Positions 33,111-46,900 are shown, counted from the stretch's first letter. The stretch: DNA of 64,000 nucleotides from Adiantum capillus-veneris (GCA_014529385.2 CM043970.1:45474279-45538278); one strand, 5' to 3'. Numbers and translations are program-made. Notes: generated from the sequence alone by a model not told the origin.

Positions 33111-33785
33111 CCCAGATGGCACACTAACCAAGTGGACCAGACTAGTACGGAACCGACCCCCGGTGAATCTTTAGCTGCCAAAATCTTGGCAACCGAAACT
33201 CGGATTGCTGACCTAAAAGGACCGACGCACTCCACAAAGTGAGAACTTTAGGCCCATGCATTCATTTCATTTCTGTCCTCTCAGTTGCTGCAGGTGCCTA
33301 ATCCGGTACGGATCTGCAATTGACTCAAACTTTAATCTGCCATAACTTTTTCAACGTAGCTCCAATTGATGAGCCGTAAAGACAGGCCGGTAGAGCACTT
33401 CAAACACTACAGTTCAAGACCATAATTTCCCATCTGTAATCACTTCAAGCATACTCCTTTTTAGCATCATCAAGGCATCTGTTGGCCCTTTAAGTCCGCA
33501 TATGGCATACATTAACCATAAAATTAACTTGCTAGCAAGCCCTGAACATTGATCATCGATCAGTTAAGCTTCAAGTAAGCTCAATGTGCATCTTCCGGGT
33601 ATCTTTCTTAGCATGGGAGCAGAGCTACACGACAGTGGAATCATTGCTACCTTGCAAACTCCGTTCATGGTTTCCACGGGAATGTTCAAAGTTCAATGGA
33701 CTCATTTCTTGAGTGTCACAAGATATTGATGAATTTTTTATGACACTTAATTCCAATTGTTTAGGTCTTTTGAAAAGTTGGTAAA
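33111..33785. other. No gene recognised
   Basis: Unassigned sequence between the PPR fragment and the large LTR element. The 5' LTR of that element should lie here but nothing matches 38857-39778. Confidence 0.5.
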
Positions 33786-33984
33786 TTGTTCCGTTGTCGG
33801 GAGCGATGACCTACGCTAGTGTAATTGTGGCATAATCGGATGTGTTTCCTCACTAATTTCACTTCTAATTTCATTTGTGTGTTTATGGTTTTGTGGATTT
33901 TGGATGTGTGCATGAAGCAATGTGTTCATTATGCTTTAATTTGTCACCGTATCTTGTCAATTGTGTGTTTACACGCTCTAATTT

Positions 33985-34050
33985 CACACTAACCCCTTGC
34001 TAATTTCACACTAACCCCTTGCTAATTTCACACTAACACATTAATTTGCT
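33985..34050. repeat. 22-bp tandem repeat in the leader
   Basis: CACTAACCCCTTGCTAATTTCA is repeated about two and a half times. The inner element has a single version near 39970. Confidence 0.8.
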
Positions 34051-34626
34051 ACTAAGGATTGGAGCTTTCAACCGTCACTCGATCTTCAATAGGATGGTAA
34101 TCAAGGTGGTATTCTCAACCTCCCTAGAATCTAAACATGTGTAGAGATTCCATGATGATGCAATGTCAATGCCATGTTGATGCTAATGCCATCTTGATGC
34201 TATGTTAGTTACAATGCAATGTTGATGCTATGTTATGGTTTGAAATTTTTTGAATTGTTCGTTTTCATGCTGCCATAATGCCAAATTTTCTCGATTTGGT
34301 GGCGTATGAAATTGACAAGTTGCTAATTGTGTGCCTAATTGATCTAATTGCATGCTTGAATGGTCAATTGCAAGTGTATGTGCACTAAAATCAAGTGTGT
34401 GTGCATTCTAATTGAGTGTGTGTATGTCTAATTTTAGGTGTGTGTACACTATTTTACCCTTGTGTGTGCATCTAAAAATCAATGTGTGCTTAATAATTTT
34501 TCAATTGTGATGATTGATATGTGTTGTGGTCATGCCCAACTAGAGATTTGTGAATTCGCATTGCAATTTCGACAAGATTAACCATTTTGTGTGCGCACCT
34601 AAAGATTGGTAAAAACTGCCAATTAT

Positions 34627-34629
<3 letters not shown>

Positions 34630-34667
<38 letters not shown>

Positions 34668-34668
34668 T
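34630..34668. repeat. (GT)n-(GC)n alternating tract
   Basis: About 28 bp of GT passing into GCGCGCGC. Alternating purine-pyrimidine with a GC core can adopt Z-DNA. The inner element lacks this expansion at the matching place (about 40610). Confidence 0.85.
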
Positions 34669-36224
34669 GCTTAAAAAGTGCTTAATGTGAATGATTAATT
34701 CAATTTTTGATTGCATATTTGATGTGTGTAATGGTTAATTGCTGCGTTTTTTAGCTCCAAATGCATCAAATATTGACCTAATTTTACCGATGTAATTGCC
34801 TACTTTGGATTTTATTGATCAAATTATCTGGAAATTGAATTGATGTGATTATTGTGATTTAACTTGGCTGCACTAATCCCCTGTGTGGAGAATTTTCAGA
34901 GAAAAAAAAAAGTCTTTTTTGGATAATTTTTGAAATTTTTTGATAATTTTTTGCTAATTTTTGCATTAATTTTTGCTTGATTCCGTAAAAATTTGATATC
35001 ATGTGATCTTTATGAGTTGTTTTGTTTGCATGTTTACGGCTTGATTTTGAGCGCATTTGGACTTTTGTTCGTCAAATTTTCGGCGTTTCGTTATTTTCGG
35101 AGATCGGGTTGATGATTTTGTCGTATTTGGCTTTTTTGGTAAAAGATGTTATTTTTTGTGTGCTTATGCATGTCAAAATTCTTTGATTGTCATTGCCAAT
35201 GATTTTTAAAGATTTATAGAATTTTGTGGGAATTTTTTGGTAGTTTTTGGGATTTTCAAATAATTTTTGTGCTCTCGGGTGATTTTCGACCTAATTTTGG
35301 CATTTTTGGACGCTCCAAAATCATTATTTAAAAAAAAAAAAGTAAATTTTGAGCTTCAGTGCGGACCACCGGATTTTCCAAACCTTGGCGTGCGGTCCAT
35401 TGACGTACATGGCAATCTCGAGGGTGATTTTTTATTTTCGACGGAGAAAACCAAATGTTGCGGGGCTCGCGGTGGGAACGATTCCTTGCGGTGCTAAGGT
35501 TCAATTTTACCAAAAATAAAAAAATAAAAATCCTCCCCTCCCAAAAGCACCATTATTATCACTCTCTCTCTCTTACTTTCTCTCCCAGCGGTGAGATTAG
35601 ACATATACTGATTTTCTGACTAGGACGTGGTTGATTTGCTTTTGTCGTAGTATGAGTAGCCCTCTGAGTTCACTTTGATGAGATTGACATTCTCATTAAG
35701 TCCATGCCCCATCCCGAGTCGCTTCCTTGCATATTGACATTATGTTAGTGGAAAAAGCTATGTTGTAGACATTCGTCGTGGCGTATCCTCTATCATATTG
35801 TTAGCGGGTTCTCTCCGATTATTTACGCTCTCCCCCGTCCCCACCCTCTCTCTCTCTAACTCTCTCTCTCTCACTCTCTCCTCCCTACTTACGATAATTA
35901 ACTGTCTCTCTCCTCCCCACCCTCTTTCTCTCTCCTTGTCCTATTAACACGCACACACACACCCCGTGGGCCATACCCACTCTCTTTTCTCTGTTGTGCG
36001 CCAGGCCACGCTCTATTGTTACTCGCTGTCATCCTCTCTCGTCTGTTGAGCCCCGTATTGTGCGTTGTTGTCACCCCCTGGTTAGTGTTGTCAACACAGC
36101 AATTGGCACGTTGCTGCCACCCGCAAGTCAACGCCATACACGCCCACCACATTCGCGCTGCTGAACGATCGACCTCACCTTCAGCATTGTCAACATCGCC
36201 AGCCTGGTAAGCAGGTCATATTTT

Positions 36225-36790
36225 ATTTTTATTATTATTATAATTGAAATTGCATTATTTTATTTTATTACAAATTTTAAAAAAATAAAATACAAAAAAA
36301 TTAAATAAATAAAAACAAAAATAAATAAAAAATCACAAAAACCCGATTAAAAATCAAAAAGGTTTTTAAAAACAATAAAAAACCAAAAAAATATTAAAAA
36401 TAAAAAAAGAGGTCTTAAAATTCATTAAAATAAAATAAACACACAAAAAAATATTTTTTAAAAAAACAACATGAAAAATAGAAAAAATACATAAACCCCC
36501 ATAAAAAATCAAAAAAATTCACAAATAAGTCACAAAATTGTAGAAAATTCATTAAAACTCAAAAAGTTCCATAAGAAATCATAAATTGATCAAAAATATA
36601 TATATATTCATAAAAGCTTCAAAAAATTCCATTAAATTTACAAAATTCATAGAAAATTTTCTTAAAAATTAAAACTTTTCCAAAAAAATTATTAAAAATC
36701 ACAAAAATCCCAAAAAAATTAGAAATTTCAAAATTTCAAAAAAACAATTAAAAAAAAAGAGAGGAGTCGAAAAAGAAAAAGAATAGAGAG
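36225..36790 (+). other. A-rich leader segment of the outer element
   Basis: About 550 bp dominated by A with motifs such as AAAAATCACAAAAA and ATTCATAAAA, preceded by C/T-rich sequence (35520-35960). The inner copy has the same order at about 41840-42330, so it is a conserved element feature, not random low complexity. Confidence 0.7.
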
Positions 36791-37356
36791 ACAAAAAACA
36801 AACAAAAATCAAAAGCCAAAAAGCAAGGCCAGTGAAGTGCAACGCAAAGCGAGCAGAAGTCAAGAAGAGCAGCCAGGAAAGAAACGGGCCGAGCAAACAG
36901 TGGAAAAACCACATCAACAAAAGAATAGTCGGAAAAAGCAAGAATACAGCCAACTCAAGATCGTGAGTGGTAGAAAAAAAATTCAAAATTTGTCAAAATC
37001 AAGCCGAAAATCGACAAATCAGAGTTGTAAAACTCATCGAAGCTTAGAATTTTGAGCTAGATTTTGGAAAATCCTAGGGAACTGGACTTAGTCTTTTTGG
37101 CCAAGAACATCACTGTTTTAGCCCAATTTTGGACAGTGTTTCCACAGTTCAGACAAAGAACACCAGGGACTAGAAGTCATTGTGCAAACCAGAAAGGGGC
37201 AAGTGTAAGCAATTGCCTTTCAAATTGAGCTTCTAATCGAACGAATTGGGACACAACTCACATATGATTGTAGATTAGGCTAGTACGGGCAACATAAATT
37301 CTGCTAATCTCAATAGTAGAATCTACTAGGAGGCAGTTTTTGTAGATTAAGCCAAC

Positions 37357-38856
37357 ATGGACTCAAGTCGAGCCGAGAGTTCAAGTACAACAAAGCAAGC
37401 TAGTAGTAGTGATGGCAATACATGTACAATTGCAACAGGGAAGATTCTACAACTATATGGCTACAATGGAGATAAAGTCTTATATACAGATTCAGAAGGC
37501 CAAAGATATCTTATGAGTAGCAAAAGCAGCACAAGAGCCACAATCTTATGGATCGGAGTAAACCAAGATTCATCAAACTCTCAGATGTTCACAGACTTCA
37601 GTGGAGCCAGGTATTGCAAGCTCAAAGGCAAGGTGCAGATAGAAGTGAAAAAGATGAATCCAAGTGGTTATCCAAAAATCTCCACGTCAGCAAAACATAC
37701 AGTTCGTGCATATGCAATCAGGATCATTGTACATGGATTACGGTGGTCAAATCTAAAGTCGAGAGCCAAAATTGCAAGATCCAACAAATCAACCGATACA
37801 AGCCAGTCTAATTTGAGAAACAAGCCAAAGACGGTACAAAGTCAAGACGGAGCAATCTATAGCTTGATGCTCAGTGTTTTAAAAGAAAATGCCGACAACT
37901 TGGCAAGCATAGAAGCAGAAACTTATCATCAAGAGCTTGACACGACATAACCAAATCAAATACCACCAGTCATGGCGTATTGGTCACATTGTGGACGAAA
38001 AGGTGGATATTTTTTTGAAGATTTTCCAAGAAATCCAGACAACAAGGACACATCAACTGCCAAGCAAGGCACATAGCAAATTGAAAATGTGAATCTTGAT
38101 GTAAGTGCATTTAACTCGTCACTTTTAATGCAATTAGATGATTTTGCATTACCGTTAGAAGCACCAGTAAAAGCACTGCAAGTTCAAAATAAGCATAAAG
38201 ATACAGAGGCACCTGAAAAGCTTAAAATTGATTCTTTGAGCAACAAATCCCTGCGTGAATTTGATCAAAGTGTACAGATATCACCAAATGGTGAAAAGAT
38301 TGTTAGGTTTGTAAATGATTTTGCATCCATTGCCACAAGTGTGCAATCATTCACGAGTCTAAGAGACACATCAAACAGAATTATGTTAGCTTTGTATAGT
38401 ACACATAATTCATATGCACACTCTATAGACTAAAAAAGGAAACTGTACAAAAAGGATCAACCAGTGTCTAAACGACCCACATACCAACTCATAGAAGTGC
38501 GTCCAGTGTAGATAAAAAAGGATGATTCATTTCAGAGGAAAGAATCTATTATAGCCCATCCTCTCTACAGCTGAAGGATATTACCCTAGCGAACCCAGAA
38601 ATTTGTTCAGAGCCAAACTCTCCTCCATCAAAAATCAGATTTTGACGTTGTAACCATACGAGCATATACTTTCACCAAAACAGTCGTAGATATAGACGAG
38701 AGTCTAGCATCTGTGATGCCTTGGGTCCTGAAACCACAAAAGCTCATATCATAGGAGACCCATGGGATAGACAATATGAGGGCAAAGATAAAGCTATCTA
38801 CAGCTTGACTTGGGGAATAATTTGTCATCTTTCAGGAGATACATAGGAAACTATGT
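37357..38856 (+). pseudogene. Polyprotein N-terminal part of the outer large element
   Basis: Starts at an ATG (MDSSRAESSSTTKQASS) and stays open for 197 codons. Recognisable by comparison with the inner copy: LQLYGYNGDKVLYTDSEGQR, FTDFSGARYCKLKGKVQIEV. A stop (TAA where the inner copy has GAG) precedes a decayed knuckle-like motif (SHCGRKGGYFFED). The part at 38089-38433 (LDVSAFNSSLLMQLDDFALP) carries a 132-bp in-frame segment (38317-38448) absent from the inner copy. No database family was recognised; the position before a knuckle and protease-like part suggests a gag role (inference). Confidence 0.65.
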
Positions 38857-39778
38857 TGTTAACTGAGTCAATTTCAGTTAACAAAAGGTGCTAAAGACCA
38901 AAGACATACATATGCACATTGAGGATGAATACAAAGAAGCAGTAAAGGTTGGAGTTACACATTTTTCACATTTTCTCAAAATGGTCACGTATTGTAAATT
39001 TTTTATTTATTTCAAGCCATTGTAATATTTTAATGTGTTACGGGCTCAATGGGAGTTCCAAGCTGTAAAGAACGGGTCAATTTGTGTGCCTAAGTTGTAG
39101 ATTCAGTAAGTGATGGAGCCCTAAAGGCCTTGGGTGCCCCAACATTGCATATTTTTACCCAAGGTATATAAGGCAGTGTGAAAAAGAAATTAGGGTTCTC
39201 AAGCTCATTTGTTGAGATCACTCTTTGGTGAGAGCTATTGAGGTATGTGGCTATGGAGTCTTTGAGCTTCTCCTTGCTCATGTGACTTGATTAACACTAA
39301 TGAATGCTTAATTCTCTTTCACTATGTCTCTCTCATGCTTCTTATGATTGCTAGTGATGCTTTGATTAGCTAGATCATAACTAATTAGTAGTTAATCCCT
39401 CTCTAATCTTGTGTGATTGCCCTCTTTTTCTTGTGTGTGCATGTAGGTTTGATTGGAGTGTGGTGCTCGATAGATCTATGTGTGTGTGCTTGTGATTAGT
39501 GTGTTGCATGATAGGATTAGTGATGTGTGCATCTTGCAATCGTTAGTGTGTGTAGTTGGGTTGATTGGAGGTGAAGGGAAGTGGATGTGGAGATGGCCAA
39601 CCATTGTGGCTTAGCTCCTCCATAGGCCGAGAAGCTCACCTCATAGAGTAACCATTCGTGTTGCCATGATTATCTCACTAAGCGTGTGAGTGTTTCCATG
39701 CCCTAGCCAGGTAGCTCATCCCTCTGGATTGATAAATTTGTTGGTCATTGGAGCTATGCAACGATGAAACCCCCAACA
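38857..39778 (+). repeat. 5' LTR of the inner large element
   Basis: Begins TGTTAACTGAGTCA and ends CCCCCAACA. A TATA-like GTATATAAGG at 39163-39173 is correctly oriented for the element. It aligns with 49302-50276 over most of its length, but the block 39081-39207 is inverted in the other LTR. Confidence 0.88.
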
Positions 39779-39780
39779 TT

Positions 39781-39798
39781 TGGCACCGTTGTCGGGGA
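39781..39798 (+). promoter_or_regulatory. Primer-binding site, tRNA-Asp-like
   Basis: TGGCACCGTTGTCGGGGA, two bases after the LTR end. It differs at two positions from the tRNA-Asp-type site (TGGCGCCGTTGCCGGGGA) used by many plant Gypsy elements. Confidence 0.8.
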
Positions 39799-42700
39799 TG
39801 ATGGCCTACGCTAGTGTAATTGTGACATAATTGGATATGTTTCCTCACTAATTTCACTTGTGTGTTTATGGTTTTGTGGATTTTAGATGTGTGTGCATAA
39901 AGCAATGTGTTCATTGTTTCCTAATTTATCATCATATCTTGCCAATTGTGTGTTTACACACTCTAATTTCACACTAACCCCTTGTTAATTTGATTAATTT
40001 TTCTAACTTACACGCTGATTTGCTACGAAGGATTGGATCTTTCAAACGTTCAATCGATCTTCAATGGAAAGGTAATCAAGGTGATATTCTCAACCTCCCT
40101 AGAATCTAAAGATGTGTAAAATTGTGTTGAGACTCCACCATGATACAATGTAATGTTGATGCTATGTTATTGCAATGCAATATTGATGCTATGTTGCTTT
40201 GAAAAAATTTGGATTATTCGCTTTCATGACGTCGTAATGCCGAAATTTCCCAGATTTGGTGGCGTATGAAATTGATAAGTTTGATTGCTAATTGGTGAAT
40301 GTGTGTTGCTAATTGTGTGTCTAATTGATCTAATTGCTTGCTTGAATGGTCAATTGCAAGTGTGAGTGCACTAAAATCAAATATGTGTGCATTCTAATTG
40401 AGTGTGTGTATGTCTAATTTTAGGTGTATGTGCACTATTTTGCCCTTGTTTGTGCACCTAAAAATCAATGTGTGCTTAATGATTTTTCAATTGTGATGAT
40501 TAATTTTTGTTGTGGTTATACCCAACTAGAGATTTGTGAAATCACATTGCAACTTTGATAAGATTTACCCTTTTGTGTGCACCTAAAGATTGGTAAAAAC
40601 TACCAATTTTACTAGTATATGTGAGCCTAAAAAGTGCTTAATGTGCATGATTAATTCCATTTTTTATTGCATATTTGATGTGTGTAATGGTTAATTGCTG
40701 CGTTTTTGAGCTGAAAACAGGGATTTACACACTCCAAACGCGTCAAATTTTGATCTAATTTTGCCACTAATTTTACCGATTTAATTACCTAGATTTGGAT
40801 TTTATTGATGAAATTATTTGGCAATTGAATTGATGTTCTTTTTGTGATTGTATTTGGTTGCACTAATCCCCTATGTATGGAAAATTTTCAAAAAAAAAAT
40901 TGGTATATTTAAGATAATTTTTGTAATTTTTGGCAATCTTTTGTTAATTTTTGCTTAATTCTATAAAAAATTTAAAATATTACGATCTTTACGAGCTGTT
41001 TTAAATGTGTGTTTATGGCTTGATTTTGAGCGTGTTTGGGCTTTTGTTCGCCAAATCTTGAGGGATTTGCTATTTTCAGGAGTCAGGTTAATAATTTTGT
41101 CGAATTTGAAATTTTTGGTAAAAATTGCTATTTTTGGTGTGCTTTTGCGTATCAAAAGTGTTTGCTTGTAATTACCAATGAATTTTAGAGATGCCTAAAA
41201 TCTTCCCAAAAAAATGGATTTTTTTGGTAATTTTTTGGATTTTTGGATGATTTTTTGTGTTCTAGGGTGATTTTCGACCTAATTTTGGCACTTTTGGACA
41301 TTCGAAAATTAATAAAAGCGATTTTTTAGAAGATCGACGGGAATTTTTTGTGAGCCTTAGTGTGCGGTCCGATACGGCATCGGTGTTCGTGGCAAACTCA
41401 ACAATGATTTTTGATTTTTTGCGGACTCACGTTGCCGCGCCAAAAAGTGTTGACGCTCTCTCTCGCTCTCTTGTCACTTCCTCCTGGCACCAACTGCAGC
41501 ACGTCACGTCAGTGGCGACAAGTATCTCTCTCTCTCTTGTCTCGTACTACACGTCAGGTTGCTGTCATTCTCTCTCTCTCTCTAACTTTCTCTCTCTCGT
41601 CTCCCTCCTCCGTACACGTGAACGCCGTCAACCACCACACACACATGTGTGAACGCACCCCTATACACACAATTGGTTAATTAAGCTACAAGAAGACCCC
41701 CCAAAGAAAAAAAAAGACCTCTCTTTTTATCCCTTTCCTCAATGGTTGCGTGTTTTTGTGTCATTGACTTTGTTATTATATTCATTTCATTTTGTTTCTT
41801 TTCAATTTCATTTCGTTTCGTTTTCATTCCCTTTAAATTTCATTTCATTTCAATTCAATTTCATTTTTTTCTCACTTCCATTTCATCGACTATATTAGTT
41901 TTTTTTTTAAACAAAAAAAAAAATCACAAAAAACCTTTAAATATCACAAAAAAAATAAAATTCCAAAAATCCAATAAAAAATCAAAAAAAGGTTTTAAAT
42001 TTTACAAAAAATAGAAAGTCTCATCAAAAATTTATTAAAAATCAAAAACATAAAAGAAAATTCATTAAAAAATCAAAAATTGATTTAATAATTTACCAAA
42101 AAATATAAAAATTTCTTAAAAGTCACAAAAATTACATTAAAAATCATAAATTACCCGAAAAAATTACAATAAATCAGAACAATTCATAAAACCTTCAAAA
42201 AATTTCATAAGATTTACAAAAAATTTAAAATACACAAAAAATTTATAAAATTTACCAAAAAAATTAATAAATTTTAAAATTTTAAAATTTCACAAAAAAT
42301 TGAATAAAAATAAAAAGGAAGTCGTCAAAAGAGGTAGAAAAGCTTAATGCAAAAAACATACCGCCGACAAAATTACACACCGTAAACTTCAAAAAAGCAG
42401 AACAGCCAGAAAAAAGCGTGTTGAAAGACAAACTCGAGGCCGTGAGCGGCAGAAATTTTTTAACACTAGTTTGGTACCAAAAAGAACACTTTAGTGTTCT
42501 TTTTTCACGAATTTAAATAAAATGGTACATGAAATCTAGAACACATCTCAATAAATGCTTTTACAAACTTATAAAATGTTATTCAAAGTACTCAAAGAAT
42601 TTATAATCCCTCACTTTTGATCATAACCTCAATAGTAACTACACTCATGAAAAGAACCTACGCAAAACACCATTCAATGTTTCACTAAAACTTGTACTCT

Positions 42701-43935
42701 AGCCTAAGAAAAAAATGAGCAGGGTGCATGCAATAATCCATGGTAACTACTTATATATGTGCTTGATATTTTTGCAATTTTCATGTGAGAAAAAATTCCT
42801 TCGTGACTAGAATTAAATATAGAAAGTCTTGTGGGTCAAATATGTAACGTTCACAAATTCAATTAACGATCACAAAAAACATTTAATTCATTTAAATTTA
42901 CAATGTCTTATGATGTATATATACTAGATCTATGACTCCTTTACATAAGGTGATAATTTTTAATGGTTATGCAAGCCACATTTGGTGATTTATGACGTTT
43001 CCAAAAAACTGTGCATGTTGTAATTATGATTTTTTATTTATCAAAGATAAGCCTTACAATAAAGTCCACTTTTGGATTCTTCCATTCATCTCACTTATTT
43101 GTATTCAAATACCTCATATGGACACAATTGGGAGATTTATATACACACTTTCATTAGTTTTTCATAGCTATGTTTTTTTTGCAAGAAATTATGCACTATA
43201 ATTTTTTTTAAATGAGCTTAAATTACAAGATGTCTATGAGTTTGAACCCTTGAAAAAATGCTTAGTTGATGGGTATTGACCTATAGATACATTATACACC
43301 TTAGGTTTTGTCCCATAACCTCATCATGTAAATGAAAGAGGCCTTGAAAGACAAAAATTTTCCTCTTTGTCAGTATTTTCAAGATTTTGATCTTTTGATT
43401 ATAAAAAAACTCTAGTCCCATAACTAAATTATGAAGCTCAATTTCTTGCTATAATAAGTTTTTTCCTATCCATACACCTTGAAATCTATGCAAAATCTTA
43501 TTTTGATGAGAAGTTATATTCAATTTATGAAAATTTTGTTAAAACTACACTAAATTTCTATAATTTTTTAATCTTAAAACTTATCATTATAATCTTAATT
43601 TGGTATTGATTTTGGCAAAAGTAAAATTTGGCTATGTTCTTCACCTCATAGTTGACCTAGGATATGAACGTGACTTATGAATGTTTTTCTAGATTCACCA
43701 AATAATTATGACAAGTTGCTAGAAAAACAGGACACTTATTGTCTCAGGACATTTGAGTGTCCGATTACAGTACTAGTGTTAAAGATGTCAAAATCAAGCG
43801 TGCAATTTAGCTTCTTGTTGGACGAACAAGAGCACAACTCATATGTGATTTCAAATTAGGCTAGTACAAGCATCAGAAATTCTGCTAATCGATACCAAAA
43901 TCTGCTAGGAGACAGTTTTTACAAAACCAATCAAC
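39799..43935 (+). other. Long leader of the inner element
   Basis: About 4.1 kb (2.8 kb without the inserted transposon) before the polyprotein ATG. Order: GT/AT-rich part closely matching 33800-35300, CT-rich block (41450-41610), T-rich then A-rich block (41740-42330), then the insertion 42464-43778. No ORF is shared between copies here, so it is probably untranslated. Confidence 0.65.
42460..43782. mobile_element. Non-autonomous DNA transposon, CACTAGT ends, TTAA target duplication
   Basis: The element (42464-43778, 1,315 bp) begins CACTAGT and ends ACTAGTG, flanked by TTAA on both sides (42460-42463, 43779-43782). The outer copy of the host element has an uninterrupted site: GAGTGGTAGA ... 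ATTCAAAATTTGTCAAAATC near 36966-37000 matches the two flanks joined (one TCAA in place of TTAA). Subterminal GAACACTTTAGTGTTC on the left and GTGTCC/GGACA copies on the right resemble transposase-binding repeats. No transposase ORF is present. The TTAA duplication points to piggyBac-like mobilisation while the terminus resembles CACTA; the superfamily is open. Confidence 0.72.
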
Positions 43936-46900
43936 ATGGACTCAAATCGAGCTGTGAGTTCAAGTACATCAGAGCAAGTCAATAGCAATGACAACATCGG
44001 CACAAGTGCAACGGAGTAGATTTTACAGCTATATGGCTACAATGGGGATAAGGTTTTGTATGCAGATTCAAAAGGCCATAGATACTTGATGAGAAGCAAA
44101 AGCAGCACAGGAACCAAGATCCTATTGATCAGAGTGAAGCCAGATTTAGAGAACTCCCAGATGTTCACAGACTTCAGTGGAGCCAGGTATTGCAAGCTCA
44201 AAGACAAAGTACAGATAGAAGTTCAAAAAGTCAACCCAAATGTTTATCCAAAAATCTACACAAGCCAGCGAAACATACAGTTGGTGCACATGCAATCAGG
44301 GTCATTGTACATGGATTATAGTGGTCAGATCTATAGTCAAGAACCAAAAATGAAAGATCCAACAGATTAACCAATAGGTGCCAGTCTAATTGGAGAACCA
44401 AACCAAAGACGGTACAAAGGTCAAGGTGGAGCAGTCTACAACTTGATGCATAGTGTTTTAAAAGAAGATGCCGACAACTTGGCAAGCACAGAAACAGAAG
44501 CTCCTCAGGTAGAGCTTGAAATGACAGAGCCAGTTGAAATACCACCAGTCATGGCATATTGCTCAAATTGTGGAAGAAAAGGTGGATATTTTTCTGAAGA
44601 TTGTCCAAGAAATATAGACAACAGGGACATATCAACTACCAAGCAAGACACTAAGCAAATTGGAAATGTGAATCTCGATGTAAGTGCATTTCCCTCGTCA
44701 CTTTTAATGCAATCAGATGATTTTGCATTACCATTAGAAGCACCACTAAAAGCACTACAAATTCAAAATCAGCATAAAGATGCACAGGCACCTGAAAAGC
44801 TTAAAATTGATTCTTTGAACAACAAATTCCTGCATGAATTTGGTCAAGATGTCTATATATCACAAAATGTTGAAAAGACTGTTAGGTTTGTAAATAAAAA
44901 GGATCAACCAGTGTTTGAACAGTCCACATACCATCTCATAGAAGTACGTCCAGTGATAGATAAGAAAGGATGGTTCATTTCAGAGGAAAGAATCTATTAG
45001 AGCCCATCCTCTCTAGAGGTGAAGGATATTACCCAAGTGAACCCAAAAATCTATTCAGAGCCAAACTCTCCTCCATCAGGACTCAAGGTTCAACATTGTA
45101 GCCAAACGAACATATACTTTGACCAAAACAGTCCTAGATATAGACGAGAGTCTATCATCTATGATGCCTTGGGTCCTGAAACCACAGAAGCTCATATCAT
45201 AGGAGACCCATGGGATAGACAATATCAGGGCAAAGATAATGCTATCTATAGCTTGACTTTGGAAATAATTTGTCATGTTTCAAGGAGATACATAGGAAAC
45301 TATGGAGAAAGTTTACAGAGATGCCAAATGTCAATAGTGCTACCCAAAGTGTGCCTTCACAATCCCAAAAGGTGAGATTAAACCAGAGCCAAACAATTTT
45401 GAACTCTTACAATGAAGCAGGCTAAAGTGATCACCCTAGGAAGGGGGAGCTGTAAATCCATCAAGCTAAGCTTATGTACCAGGAAATGCTACACTAGTTA
45501 GAATCCCTAGAGCTTCTAACCAACAAACTCCTTCAAAGCAAAAACCCTTGAAAGATCATATGGTTGTTGAAAGTTTCCAATTGACCCAAATTCCATCAAA
45601 ATTTGCAGACAAATGCTTCTATGAAGATCATCAAGGACAAAAGTTTCAGCTAATCTCCACAAGTCAGAGTCAAAACCCATAGTGTTCAAACAGTTACATG
45701 TGACCAAACTCACATATGCATATCAAGATGCACATGGTAACGAATATCAACAAGATAATGACCTTGTACAAACCCATATGGATGGTTAGATTAAAGTCAA
45801 AGACTATCTAAAGATGATGCAAAGCCTCAAGCTGCTAGAATAGGTGACCAAAAATTCAAAATCAATGGGAGCTAAAGTCCACAAGGTTACACAAAGGTCA
45901 CCACCAAATCTCCTTCGAAGAGACAGATTCTGCCAGAAAGTACAGTGGATCTGTTAAGATCAGGGGTTACCCAGATGTAGGAGAATAATGCTCAACAATT
46001 GCAAAAAAGTGTAGTATCACAGTCATATGAGTTGACAACAACAGAAGCAGGTGGTCAAAGTAAATAAAATGCAGATAGAGCTCAACCAAAGGACACTGCC
46101 ATAGCAAAAGTGGTCAATTCAGACACAACCACTCTTGAGACGATCAAGTGCAACATTGTTGGTGAAAACGAAGAAAAGTTGTCAAGTGAAGTAAAGCTAG
46201 ATTTTCAGCCAAACAAGAACCTCGTGTCTTTTTGCACTTGGAAAACATGTGGCCCACCACAGCTGGAAGATGCTCCTGAATTTGTGAGCATATTAGGAGA
46301 CAAACGAGCAAAATGCTGGGGAATCATCTCCACCACTGTTGAAGTAAGTTCACAGATCATCATAGCTCAATTCCACATGATCCCAGGAAAAGATATGCCA
46401 GATGACATCATCATGGGAATGCCAATGGATAAGAAGATGTCAGAGATACGCAATGTAAACATGATGCAGTCTTCAAAGACAACAAAGAATGAATACCAAG
46501 ACTGGTCACCCGTGGACGACATCACAAAGTCCGTCCTCAAGCACAGTTAAAATGGAGATTGATACCAAAGCAAATCTTATTGGAGATTATTCATCTCCAT
46601 TGAACAGAACTATAGAAGAGCTTAAAGCAAATCAGGCAGTATCAAGTGCAGATCAAATAGAGCAAAGGGCAACCATGATAGCTATTGAGCAGACAATGCC
46701 ACCAAAGCCAGAAGTTAAGAAGAATGAGGTTGCAAAAAATCAAGAAGAAATAGGAAGCCCAAAGATCTAGACATTTCCATCTGAATCAACCGATGTAAGT
46801 CAAATTGGAAGACAGAGTCTCAAGTCACCCTCCACAGAGACACACTTAGATCAATATGAGACCATGGCAAAAGAAAGACAAAGATCTTCAATAGAGCCAA

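Larger units (their letters stand above)
33786..38856 (+). mobile_element. Large LTR element, outer copy, 5' half (LARD-like)
   Basis: Matches the internal part of the element at 38857-50276 from its primer-binding site onward: the TTGTCGGGAGCGATGACC stretch at about 33793 against TTGTCGGGGATGATGGCC at 39789, then a GT-rich leader, CT-rich block, A-rich block and the start of the same polyprotein. It lacks a 5' LTR. It ends at 38856 (AACTATGT), exactly where the inner element's LTR begins, and continues at 50277 (TATGCAGAAGG). In the inner copy the equivalent text is continuous around 45296, so this is one element split by insertion. Confidence 0.8.
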
